The notes beneath the pieces are model-generated. The model ran no database searches. It saw only the letters and a list, made by a program, of their open reading frames with translations, and was not told where the DNA came from. Position numbers and translations under genes: made by a program. A stretch of 64,000 bases of DNA, from contig JAFEKR010000012.1 in the NCBI GenBank assembly GCA_019022495.1, positions 186,001 through 250,000 of the forward strand. Direction: 5' to 3'. The first letter of the stretch is position 1. Each line of letters opens with the position of its first letter. The stretch is from Epichloe hybrida. Taxonomy: Eukaryota > Ascomycota > Sordariomycetes > Hypocreales > Clavicipitaceae. Shown here in pieces: positions 33,609 through 44,316 of this stretch.

Positions 33609-35409
33609 GATGGTCCTTCGTTTGGTCGAGATGCCGCTCCGATGCCGATGCCGATGCCGATGCCGATGCCGGTAGGACGTCCCCGTTTTGTCATGCAAAA
33701 TATATCAATGCTTCCTTGGAAGAAACTTCTTGTCCTGCTTCGGATAGATTGTCAGACGCGAGGCTCAAACGGCCAACTAACGAACTTTTGTTGACTCGAT
33801 GACGATGGCCCCGACGTCACGCCCATGCCGTTGAACCCAAAACGGTCGCGCAACGTCCCGAACAGTAGAGCGGCTCCAGCAACGGGCCAAGTAGCCTCAA
33901 GAACTAACTTGAAAGCTCAAAAGGTCTGTCTGTCTGGCGGCGTGCAGATGCGCACAGGCAGGAGCCACGAGGGAGGAGGCAGGAGGCAGGAGGCAGGAGA
34001 GAGGGCCACAACGGTGAAAGGGTGGCCGACGCAAGGTGGTGATGCACCGTGATGCAACACACGAGCACGGTGAGACAAGAGAAGACAAGAGAAGAGTGTA
34101 TTCCGTATGTCTTCACTTCTAATAAAAGTTCCTCGCTCCGCCTTTTTCCCGTTGCCGCAGCAGGGGCATCTGGATGAGGCTGGACGAGGCTGGACTCAAA
34201 CCTTGATGGCAAGTTGGCAACCTCTCCTGACTCCATCGACATCCGTCGCCTGACGCCCTGCCGTCTCTTCGGAAGCCAAGCCCTGGCCTGGCCTGGCCCG
34301 CGGTCAGCTGTGGGGGGGTGGGTGCAGGCTGGTGGGCAGGGGGGAGGGGGGGAGGGGAGCCCGTTTCCCCCGGCAAAGTCCCGCTCCACGACCCCATGTG
34401 TGCTGTGTCACGTGTGGATGCTCAACGTCAGATAAATACACATGTATATACATGTAAGCGCATGATAGACTCAGATAATTCTAGCTGTCATGATGACACA
34501 TTTGGGCATGAGAAAAGGTTATCGCATTGGAGGCCAGATGATCGGAGGACTGCCGTAACATCCTCACAAGCATTTCCAAGCATTTCCAAGCGGACACGCA
34601 TGCCAGGAAAACGGCCAAATGGTTCCAGTCCTGTCTTGTGTGTGTCATAGGGAAGGAAGAAAGCCATGCCATTGTCTCGAGTCATCCCACGTGGCAGACT
34701 GTAAATAATCCCCAATTTCTAGAAAACCTTCCCTGTTTATACCGTCTCGGCACCCTCGCTCCCGCCAAGAAATGCATTCCATCCTCCGGTTTCCCCTGAA
34801 TAGGTCCCAATTAGATTTTCCAAATCCAAACCCAACAAGGAAAGTAAAAAGGTTGCTCCCAAAATGAACAATCAAAAAAGACCTCATATCGCTGTCGTGC
34901 CGGCCTACCCAAACGCCGTTTCTCGTTATCCCATCATGGGGAAGAAAATATATCCAAAAAGTTTTGTTGCCTCGCCATTATTATTGAGTGTTGCACGTAA
35001 AACCTAAAGATGATAGCTGCGCAAAAACATGTGTCGTTGCAACGAAACGAAAACAGGTGTGGTGTGTAGTGATGCGCATGAAGCCGGTTGTTGGAGCATT
35101 TGTACGAGGCGGGGACCGTGAAGCATCTCGAGTGGTGTCCGCGTGTATCCACGTTTGTGTGTGACTAAGAAGGGGAAAGCTATATCCCTCATCTTTGACA
35201 TTATAAGAATCCTTGACTTGTGACATCCACCATCGCCATGAACATGTAGCCATCTTCACTAGCTTACGGAACGTTGCGCGACATTCCCACCTCGAGCCTT
35301 TTGAGCCCCAAGCTCGCTCCACCACCAGTGATGAATGATGAATGAGATCCGGAGGTGACTGAGGGCGACGCGGTGCTTAGCGATAAAAGCTGGTCTGAGA
35401 CATGGCGTC
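33609..35409. other. intergenic region, 1.8 kb
   Basis: Contains a (CGATGC)5 repeat at 33640-33671, a GGAGGCA repeat near 33975-34000, a G-rich tract at 34310-34360 and a self-complementary CATGTATATACATG at 34441-34454. No gene seen. Confidence 0.5.
33640..33671. repeat. tandem repeat, 6-bp unit CGATGC
   Basis: Five perfect units just upstream of the ATG of the membrane protein gene (33608), probably in its 5' leader. Confidence 0.85.
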
Positions 35410-37097
35410 TCATATGATACCACCCGGGGGATCATATCCTGTTGATGCACCTCTCGCTGCATTGGCTATGCCAGCACTGCCGGGCTCGCCATCCACTTGG
35501 GCGTTGGTCGTTTTTCGCAGCATGAACATAGGTTTCTTGCCTTCTTTATCCAGTTGCTTAAACAGGATCAAGGGTTTTTCGTCCATACCCAAGCATCTTT
35601 CTTGGTCCCCATAGACTATGTACAAGGCATACTGATCCCATGGTGCATTGATCTGATATTTCCTTAGCGCTGCAGGGAGCACTTTGTGGCAAGGATCGTC
35701 CATACTGACGCGGAAAGATTTAAAAATCTCAACCGAGGCGCCACTGGAACCGGCAGTGGGAGTGTCGGGTACGGGAGTCTCACGGCGCCTGGGCGGTCCC
35801 GGAGGACCACCGCTTTTGTCTCTCGAGCTGTAGGTTCCGTGATCTAAATCGTTCAGTGTCGACCGATTGGAGGAGGAGGGTGTGGCCCCTTCGCCGCGAT
35901 AAGACCGGGACGCCAACGTTGCACCGCTCGAGTAATTTTGCGGTGATGTCGGTGAGGGCATATTTGGTGAAGGGTGTGTGGACGATGTTTGGCCGGACCC
36001 GTTCATCGCCGCGAGATGTGAAGATGACAAGACGGCTCGTTCGGCAGCGCTGGAGGGATCCAAGGTTTGCTCCGCGATCGATCTGTCGTGAATCGTTTGA
36101 GTGGGAGAGGCATTCTTGGGAGTCGCGCCGATGAGGATCTTTCGTTGCGAGTATTGCCTCTTGACACCACCAGGGCCTGACCCAGGAGGCGGCGCAGGCG
36201 CGGGGGGGGATAACGTGGCCTCGAACGAGTAGCCTTGGCCGGCGGAACCACCGCCGCCAAGGTACGGTAACGGTGTCTGCTGGTCTTTGACAAGCCGCAG
36301 GGCCGGGAGCATATCCTCCCTGAGCCGTCTGAAGTCGTCCGTCATGCGTCGCAAATCCTGTTCCAACAGATACATCCGCTCGTCTCGCAAACGCAGCTGT
36401 TCGACGAGGTGCTTGATATCCTTGAGGGTAGCGTTGGCATACTGCGCCTCAGCATCGGCAGCTACATAGCACGGTACAGATTAGAAAACTTGAACCAATC
36501 CCCATGAATGTCATCAATCAGTGGCCGTGAGTGGCCGTGAGTGGCCGTGAGTGGCAGGCATGAGGTGCTTACACAGGGGGAAATAGTGATCGCTCTCAAC
36601 GGGAACATCTTGTGCCTTCTTTACGTCGTAGACGCTTTTCAAAATGGTCAATCTATGTCCAACACTAGCAATGCCCATGCTCTTTAGGTCATCGTGCTGC
36701 AAAGCAACCAGGGCCTCGCCAACAATTTCGTTTTCTACAGAGATTGAGGTCAGCCAGTCAGATACATCGTCTGGTATCTTGGATGAGAAAGTCGCGTTCG
36801 AGCGGTGGTGGGTGGGGACGTACCGACAAAACTGTCGGCGTACTGAGGCAGGCCAATGGTGCTGATGAAGTCGGCACACTCGTCGGCGTTCCATTCAGTG
36901 ATGATAGTCTCCGGTAATCGATCGGCACTACTGCGATGGCCATATGTCGTGGGAGTGTGCTCTGCAGAGGTTGATAGCTCGGAATCGATGGGGGAGGCCT
37001 CAGAGTCGCCGACGGGGGAGTGATCACCCATGCTTCGCTCGTACTCGTCATCAGCATCGGACTCGGCATAGGCCGTGCCGCCGTCGAAGCTCATCAT
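35410..37097 (-). CDS. ste50: Ste50-type MAPK adaptor (SAM and RA domains)
   Basis: Three exons, 37097-36824, 36734-36573 and 36461-35410, give 495 residues; all joins keep frame. The SAM domain spans about residues 67-130 (TEWNADECADFIST, LPQYADSFV, DDLKSMGIASVGHRLTILK) and crosses the first intron. A coiled-coil segment follows (VEQLRLRDERMYLLEQDLRR), then a long Ser/Pro-rich linker. The RA domain lies at about residues 388-462 (FKSFRVSMDDPCHKVLPAAL, YGDQERCLGMDEKPL, FMLRKT). Ste50 links the MAPKKK Ste11 (through SAM) to small GTPases or their effectors (through RA) in mating, filamentation and osmotic signalling. A short Gly/Ala-rich tail ends the protein. The first two codons are both ATG. 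Confidence 0.92.
36521..36550. repeat. three tandem 10-bp units GTGGCCGTGA in a ste50 intron
   Basis: Perfect units within the second intron (36462-36572) of the Ste50 gene, followed by a partial unit. Confidence 0.85.
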
Positions 37098-38826
37098 CTT
37101 GACGAGCGCGCCCGCAGGACAATCTTGGAAGGGTAGACAAGCTGATTAGAGAGTTTGTAGGCTCAATCTACACGTGCAGTCTTCTGCGGGCCGAGTGCAT
37201 TGATTTGTATGCCTCAACAAGCTGGAACTGGGATGGGAGGACGAGGCGGCTGTTGGCTGGCAGGTGGTGGGTGGCAGTGGTGGCAGTTGGTGGCAGTGGT
37301 GGCAGTGGTGGCAGTGGTGGCAGTGGCAGTTGGGGCCAGCGTTACTATGTACAAGGTGGGGCGGACGGCCTGAAGAAGACGTACAGTACATACATATGTA
37401 GCACTCCGTTTAATATTGGCTCTACTAATTATTTATGAATCGATCGAGTCAATTGACGGGCGATGTTTCTTATGGACAGTCAAGGGTTCACAAACGAGCG
37501 ATAAAACAGCGACAAAAGAGCGACTCTGGATGCCGTCAACACCCGTCAAGGGGGATTCAGGCGTGACAGTGAGTGACACATCGCATTGACAAGCTGCCAT
37601 GACGGCAAAGTCCAAAGTCCAAAGTCCAATCCCCCAACCCGAATGCTACGACGGAACTTTTTAGTCAATTGGCACATAACAAACTTGGTTTATCCGGGTC
37701 TCGACCTACATCCCAAGCCTGGGAGAGGCTTCACCTATCGTCCTGCTTCGATATTACTTAATCCGTACACAAATATGCTCCAAAACGTCAATCCTGCGGC
37801 CGCCTTTCCTAAGCTCCTCCCCGCTTCATGGGAAAGACGATGTCAGCTATGCTTACCCGCCAAGAGGGAAATCAATGCAAGCCCAATCCAGGAACTCGGC
37901 GGGCAAAAATCCGACCCCGGTTTCTAGGTCGCGCCAAAGTAGTCATGGGCGTAAGTTGACGTTGTCTGCGTTTCAGGTCCTCTAGCCTTCTAGTTACTTA
38001 CGCCCGTCTGTCGCTGCCCGCGCCTTGTGTTTGGGAATCGAAACCAGTTGGGATTCCTAATAGCTTGATTACGATCCAGCGTGTCGGTATTTCGGCCGAT
38101 GCGCTTCAAGACTCACTACACCGCAGTCACGTAAACTTGGGGGGCACAGTATAAATCGGCATTTAGAAACCAGGCCTCCAAGATTGGAGCTTGGGTAGGT
38201 AGCAACTTCATTAACGTCTCTCTCTAGTCCATCAACCACATCTCTCCCTGCAAGGCATGATCTCTAGGTAATTGAGGATTTGTGCATGTGTGATCCACGG
38301 CCCCCGCGAGCACGAGTCTTCCCACCTACCCAGCCAACCGCTCATAGCCCCATGTCCCAAGCCACTAGCAAGCACCTTGTCATCCACTTTGCTCCTTGGT
38401 AAAGAGTCCAGCGATATTGTGTACTTGCTTGCCAGATATTATGACACAGCCAGCTTTATTATAGGTACGATGAAGAAAAGGTGAATGGTATGTAAAAGTG
38501 TATGTATGTGGTTGTGTGTGTGTGTGTGTGTTTTGTGATGATGCTTGTGATGCATGCTCAACTAAAATCGCTGGCCTCGATACCAGAGAGCGCGGAATTC
38601 GGCCTCACAACATGGCGCCATGTAGAATCAGACAAAAGGGGGGGGGGGGGTTAAAGACGCAACTCAACGTACAAAAGACCCGTGGCCATTGCTCGTGGTC
38701 TACTTCAGATGCAAACCCCATGATAAGATCAAAAACACCCCAAGCAGTACATCCTGTTTCCGTGACACTCGCATTGCAATAACGCCTCAAACAAAAATGG
38801 CTTCCATCACCATCGACTCGTGATGC
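37098..38826. other. intergenic region with minisatellite
   Basis: Ste50 promoter and the LCB2 3' flank. Holds the GGTGGCAGT repeat, a (TG)n tract at about 38512-38530 and a G12 run near 38639. No gene seen. Confidence 0.55.
37269..37331. repeat. minisatellite, 9-bp unit GGTGGCAGT
   Basis: About six units with one TTGGTGGCAGT irregularity. It lies 170-230 bp upstream of the Ste50 start. Confidence 0.85.
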
Positions 38827-40881
38827 TTATCGAAGGGGACGCTTGGCATCGCGAACACCTGCGCGAACAATATCCTCTACAGCCCAGCGAGGAGGGTTGA
38901 TGGGTATGCCATTAGCTTTCCTCCACTCGTGCTCCTTCTCGGGAGCGACGTCAACGGTGGGAGGCAAAGGCTCAAGTCCACCAGCAACGCCTGTCGAGAA
39001 CTTGAGCTGAATGATGTCTGCAACTTCATCGCATGCAGCCAACAATCTGTCCAAGTCGTCCTTGTTGTGGGCGGAGGACACACAGAAGCGGGCACGGGAG
39101 CTAATCAAAGGAGTGGCGGGATAGCCGACGACGACGACTGAAATATTGCGCTTCAACATCTCGCGACTAAATGCAGGCATCTTTCCAGGATTGTACAAGG
39201 TGATGGGAATAATGGGGGAGTCATCATGGCCATAAACGATTAGTCCAAGACGCTTGAGGCCAAGGCGGAGGTAACGGGAGTTGAAAGCAATGCGCTGCAG
39301 GCGCTCCTCGCCCTGTCCTGGGCAGAGCTCGCCAGTGATGAGCTTCAGCGAGGCAAGAATCTGCATGAGCACACAGGGGGCCGGTGACTCGCCATATTGT
39401 GTCGAGGCGTTTGTGCTTCGCAGCTTATCGATAATGTGCTTCTCGGCGGCAATGTAGCCGCCGTTTGCACCGAAAGACTTGGTCAATGTGCCCATGAGGA
39501 TATCCACCCGCGCAGGATCGATACCAAAGTAGTCGCAGACACCACGGCCACGGGGTCCCAAGGCACCAATGGAATGGGCCTCGTCAACAAAGAGATAGAA
39601 CTTGTACTTGTCCTTGAGCGCAAGAACGCCAGGCAAATCACACATTGTGCCTTCCATCGAATACAGGCCCTCGACGACGACCAAAATCTTTTTCCAAGGA
39701 CGATGAGTCCGCGGCTGACCTTGAGAGATGCTCTCGCGAAGAACGCGTTCAAGGTTGTGCATGTCATTGTGCTTAAAGGACTGAATGACAGCACCGGAAA
39801 GCCGGGCTCCGATACGAATAGAAGCGTGGTTCAATTCGTCGGAAATGATGAGGCATCCCTTGGAGGCCAAAGCAGGGAATGAGCTGGCATTGGTAACGTA
39901 GCCCATGGAGAAGATCATGGCGTCAGGCTTGCCGACAAAGGCGGCAACCTCTCTCTCCACTTCCAGGGCCAAATCAGTGGTGCCAACGTCGGCTCGCGGG
40001 CTGGCAGTGGCAACACCATATCGCCTGACGCATTCTTCGACAGCATCGGCGCAGGGGCCTTCGGATTGGGCAAACCCCAAGTAATTGTAGGAGCTCATGT
40101 TGAGGGTTTCGGTGTAGGTGCCAGTATATCGATAGGTGCGATTATTGTCATCCGACTTGCGATCCATCAGAGTAATAAATCGTCCAGGAACACCGACGGT
40201 AGGGCGAGCAAAGCAGTCGTCCAGTCGCATCTTTAATCGTCTGGTATAGAAACTGTCGAAGTCATCATTGAGGGGAGCATAGCCGTTTTGAATCTTGAGA
40301 GACTGGTAGTGCTTTTTGTTTCCAAATCTCTTCCCAAAAAAATCGCAGATGTGGCCGACTAGGATGAGCAAAAGATAGCTGATGTAGGTGGTGAGAAGAA
40401 AGTAATAGGGGGGCTCGTCTTCGATTGGAGGTTCAAGCGGCACGCCATGTGATTTGCTGACGTAGAGATGGCTCGAATGGCAAAGGGGACCAAACTGAGC
40501 ATCAGCTCGTCGCTTCTTCTCCATTTCCTCTGCCGACTTGGGTCGAAAAAGTGTGGTGGTTGGCGGGTCGGAACTGTTGTGGTCACCCGCAACAGCGGTA
40601 GACAAGGAAATTATAGGAAGAGAAGTAGATGGAGGCGAGATGCCGACAGGTGACCCGTTCGCTTGAGTCTGCTGCTGTTGGACCACAGCCGACTGCTGTT
40701 GCTGCTGTTGCATGGCGAGCAGTGACTGCTGTGCAGACGTAGGGTCCTTGGACTTGGGGCTGGACGAGAAGAATTGACTGATGCGGTTTGCTTTGGAGGT
40801 TGAAGGACGTCTTTCGCCCGACTTTTCAGAATTCGACATGGCGGAGGAGGACGAGAAGGGGTTTGCCAGTTTGCGGGGCAT
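38827..40881 (-). CDS. lcb2: serine palmitoyltransferase subunit 2
   Basis: Single exon, 684 residues. The enzyme condenses serine with palmitoyl-CoA, the first step of sphingolipid synthesis, at the ER membrane with LCB1. One TM segment lies at about residues 159-181 (YFLLTTYISYLLLILVGHIC). The alpha-oxoamine synthase fold shows SSYNYLGF, the cofactor-aspartate motif VDEAHSIGALG (about 432) and the PLP lysine in GTLTKSFGANGGY (K468). RGV near 446 also fits. An N-terminal extension of about 130 residues is Ser/Gln-rich with polyQ (residues 57-72) and precedes the family core; a second ATG at residue 15 could also be used. Length is somewhat above yeast LCB2 because of this extension. Confidence 0.95.
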   Translation of the reverse strand: MPRKLANPFSSSSAMSNSEKSGERRPSTSKANRISQFFSSSPKSKDPTSAQQSLLAMQQQQQQSAVVQQQQTQANGSPVGISPPSTSLPIISLSTAVAGDHNSSDPPTTTLFRPKSAEEMEKKRRADAQFGPLCHSSHLYVSKSHGVPLEPPIEDEPPYYFLLTTYISYLLLILVGHICDFFGKRFGNKKHYQSLKIQNGYAPLNDDFDSFYTRRLKMRLDDCFARPTVGVPGRFITLMDRKSDDNNRTYRYTGTYTETLNMSSYNYLGFAQSEGPCADAVEECVRRYGVATASPRADVGTTDLALEVEREVAAFVGKPDAMIFSMGYVTNASSFPALASKGCLIISDELNHASIRIGARLSGAVIQSFKHNDMHNLERVLRESISQGQPRTHRPWKKILVVVEGLYSMEGTMCDLPGVLALKDKYKFYLFVDEAHSIGALGPRGRGVCDYFGIDPARVDILMGTLTKSFGANGGYIAAEKHIIDKLRSTNASTQYGESPAPCVLMQILASLKLITGELCPGQGEERLQRIAFNSRYLRLGLKRLGLIVYGHDDSPIIPITLYNPGKMPAFSREMLKRNISVVVVGYPATPLISSRARFCVSSAHNKDDLDRLLAACDEVADIIQLKFSTGVAGGLEPLPPTVDVAPEKEHEWRKANGIPINPPRWAVEDIVRAGVRDAKRPLR

Positions 40882-41479
40882 GTCTCCTTATGGTCGAGCG
40901 TACAATTGAGTGTCTAGATAAGGGTGTACGACAGGAGGGACAGGAATGGAGGAAACAACTTGCTCGTCGAGAATAGCCAGTCGCTCACTGGGTCACGAGG
41001 TGGTTCTTGAGGAAAGAGAGGTCAGCAGTCAGATAGGGAAACAGGCATTTGATTGCAGGAAACCCTCTCCGATGTTGCCGTGCCTAGAACTCATTCAACT
41101 AAGAAGTCGTCCGTAACCCAGCAGAAGTCAATGGAAGCGCAAGTTGCACTTTCTAGTGCGCATGCAACATCCGGATGCTGCGGACTGGTGGCTGTGGGCG
41201 GAATGAAAGAGCTTCAAGGGGAAAATCAGGAGACGGGGGTTGGGAGTTGTGCAAAAGGAGTCAATCGTCTTGACGACAGCGACGGCTTTGTAAAGAAAGC
41301 GCGGGATCAACGGCTTACAAGAAGAAAAACGGGCCGGAGAGAGAATTGATACTCACCATATGCAAATGTACGCAGTGAAGACGACGGGTTCGATGGGATG
41401 ACCAAGTTTCAAAAGATGAGGGAGGCGGGTAAGCAGACCAAAGCTGACGGCGCTGACGGATGGTTGCTCGAGTGGAGGC

Positions 41480-41517
41480 GGATGTGCAGTGGGATGTGCA
41501 GTGGGATGTGCAGTGGG
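41480..41517. repeat. tandem repeat, 12-bp unit GGATGTGCAGTG
   Basis: Three units in direct succession. Confidence 0.85.
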
Positions 41518-42249
41518 TGTCTGCGTTGTTGGTGTGCACTCGGGCCCACAATAGCGCGTGCTGCAGCAGACCGAGTTAGCCTAGCCTACACTAGCCAGTG
41601 TCCCGGCGGCCTCTTTGCCCTCAGTTAGCCGCAGAAGCGCAGCCTCGCCCAGCCAGCGCGCGAGCCGAGTTGTGTCAAGTCGGCGACTACGGAGTAAAGT
41701 GCACTCACTATGCACGCGTAGAAAAGGCTCCAGTCACCGTCACAGGATAGGACTCAACTGGGAAGTATTGAAACAAAGGACGGGGAAGAAAAGATTGGGC
41801 CAATGCACACGCGAGAGGTGCTAATAACAATAAGTTGTTTTCTTCTCCTTTCCGTCAACGTGAAAATTTAGTCATTCCGCATCGGAAGAAAATCGGGTTC
41901 GCAATGAGTCTGGTGGAGACCTAATAAGATTGAACTACGGGGACAAGGGGCCTTCTAATAAGAACTTGAGATCCATTCAAAAGCCGTCCTTAAAGGCCGC
42001 CCTTAAAAGCCGACCCCGCCTCGCTTGCATGACACGGCATTTTACAGTATCACAACATGTACATATTACAGAGTACTACGGAATGCCTGGCTGGGGTGCT
42101 ATCCGTTCGAGTCGCAAGGTACAATTCAATGACGACAACGCAGTCGGTCTGGGAGACGGTTCTTGCACGCATTCAAGTGGCGTGTGGATTCCGGAGGAGC
42201 CGTCGTCGACGCGAGCAGCTCAAGGCGGTGGCGGCCGATGTCAGCGTGT

Positions 42250-42297
42250 CAGCGATGCCAGCGATGCCAGCGATGCCAGCGATTCCAGCGATTCCAG
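42250..42297. repeat. tandem repeat, 9-bp unit CAGCGATGC / CAGCGATTC
   Basis: Five units; the last two share the same G-to-T variant. Confidence 0.85.
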
Positions 42298-43077
42298 GTG
42301 TGGGGCGCGCCCCCTGTCATGTCAGGTCTAGTGCGTGCTTGGCTACTGGTGGTACCTGAAGACGACCTGAAGACGGCCTGAAGACGGCCGTCTCATTTGC
42401 GTGGAGGCGGTTCATCAAACTCCGGGACCGCCAGTCTTGCGAATGAAAAAGGCACCTCCAGCCCCTCGACGGATGTCGCGGATGCACGGAGTACAGTGTT
42501 AATACAGTATAATTGCAATTCGATCAGTTCGACAACGAAGACGGACCCTGATAACCAACCATCGAGGGTATTCCCGGCTCGGCCTGGGCTCCGAGTAGAT
42601 AACGTCGATCCACGCGTCTCGCGAATGGCTGCCAACAAAGGATTGGTCGCCATGTGTTTTGCTGTTCATCATGTCGCCCTCGCCCGCTCAGAGATGACAT
42701 CACCGAGGGGAAATAAATGCCAGGCTACCGCAACCCCATGGTTCGATATTTTGACTTCTTGTGAACCACGAGGCTTTGCAAAAACCAGACAGTTACCCAA
42801 AGGCCCAAAGGGACAAGCAGAAACAGAAACACTAGTCACCACGATTCAGCCACAAATCTCTTTCCCTGTGTCTGTCTGTCTCTAAGCAATCACGCCGACC
42901 GCGCGGGTTGCGCCGGGCCAAGGCAGAAGGGGGGGGGAGGGTTCCGTCCATTGCTCATCTACCAAAATGGCCCTCGAAAAGCCGAAACGATTGATTGCTT
43001 GACTAATAAAAAGACTTGGCGTTAAACGGGAATCGATGGCTACTTCCCCTAACATTTTGGTATTCAACGATTCGGCC

Positions 43078-43082
43078 TGCAA
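43078..43082. repeat. left target-site duplication of Copia element (TGCAA)
   Basis: TGCAA immediately precedes the left LTR and recurs at 48738-48742 directly after the right LTR. Confidence 0.92.
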
Positions 43083-43225
43083 TGTTAGAATTGTATGATA
43101 TGACAGCTTATATTGCATGTAAGGTACAAGTTACATATGTACAGGTTATGGGCAGTACAAGCCCTAATGTACACTCCACCGCGCAATCTAGCTAAAGTGG
43201 TCCTAATTAGCTATAGAATCTAACA
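43083..43225 (-). repeat. left (3') LTR of Copia element, 143 bp
   Basis: Aligned without gaps to 48595-48737; 16 differences, all transitions. This copy is mutated at ten sites, all in its interior-facing half (from about position 66 on). Confidence 0.93.
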
Positions 43226-44304
43226 CCCCTCCTTAAGCAGGAGTTATAATAGTGCTAATTCTAGTAGACTCTTTTCCTACTACCCTTATTAAAACCCTAT
43301 AGGAAAAAGAGTAGTAGCCTATAGTAATTCTTTAATATAGTACCTATGAATCTTTATTCCTTCCTTTAAAGGCTTACTACCTTTATTTACTTCTCTAACT
43401 TAGGCCTTACTAGTGCCTTTATCCCTAAGTCTACTAGATTCTCTGTTTATAAGATCTAGTTTACCTTAATAATCTCTTCCTAAATTAATTTGCGGATTTT
43501 ATAGTATTAAATCCTAATGTGCTTTGTTTATTTGTGGAATTTTGCGTTATTTAAAATCGTTTATGCGCTAGTATTATCTATATAAAGCTATAGAGGCACT
43601 TGCTATTTATAAATCTCTCTTATTAACCCTTTTAAATATATAGCTTTAAGCCTAGCACTAAAGAGACTAATATATTTTACTTTAGTGCTTAAGGTTATAA
43701 TAATGCTCTATTTCTTACTTTTCTAGCTAATTATAGCTTTAGCTAGAAGGAAGATATAGTAATTAATAGACTTAGAGTTACTCTTATTGCATGCTTATTT
43801 AGCGTCTAAGAAGCCTATGATTTTATTATTTTACACGCTATTAAAGAATAGTACTAGGTTAATTATAAATCTAATATATTATAGTACTTGCTTTATTACT
43901 AATAGGTACCTTACTACTAGGTTAGTTATAAACTTACTTAACTTTACTATAGGATATAGTAGGTTAATTTGCGTTCTAATTATTACGAATATTAGCGTTC
44001 TAAGGATACACTAAAAGAGTAATTAATTATCTTTATAATATTCCTTACCCTCTATATAGGGCTCTAGTATCTCTAAGGTATCTATAGGTGTGTTTTATAG
44101 CTTTACGTTTTTTATATTTAGTTGCCTTAGTGACCTTTCTAGGTATAGTTACTATAAAAGAGAGATAGTCCTTTTCTTTTAATCTCTTGTGATTACTATG
44201 CCTAGGAAGTAATGCACTAGGCTAAGATTAGTTATCTTAAACTTCTCTGCTAGTTTTGCCTTAACTTCCTTAATTATAGTGATATTAGGTCTAAAGAATA
44301 GCAT

Positions 44305-44316
44305 ATTATTTATATA
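44305..44316 (-). other. reverse transcriptase catalytic box relic (YINN)
   Basis: Complement codes Tyr-Ile-Asn-Asn; both Asp codons of YVDD appear converted to Asn by G-to-A changes. The flanking relic (VIITIYINNMLFFRPN) fits the Copia palm. Confidence 0.7.

Larger units (their letters stand above)
40882..43077. other. intergenic region, 2.2 kb, with minisatellites
   Basis: LCB2 promoter and the left flank of the Copia element. Holds two minisatellites, TACGGAGTA at 41688 and CACGGAGTAC at 42485. No gene seen; open frames across 42057-42381 are the minisatellite in three frames. Confidence 0.55.

Noticed and set aside
30710..41000. Possible secondary-metabolite or effector cluster
   Set aside because: The genes are Ste50, LCB2 and uncharacterised proteins; no backbone enzyme, tailoring set or cluster regulator is present.
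42057..42381. Open frames in all three phases with 9-bp periodicity
   Set aside because: Caused by the CAGCGATGC minisatellite; a 9-bp repeat gives open frames in every phase.
43787..44014. 75-residue open frame in the Copia element
   Set aside because: Lies in RIP-mutated pol on the wrong strand; composition is Leu/Ile/Asn/Thr-rich as expected for random AT-rich DNA.
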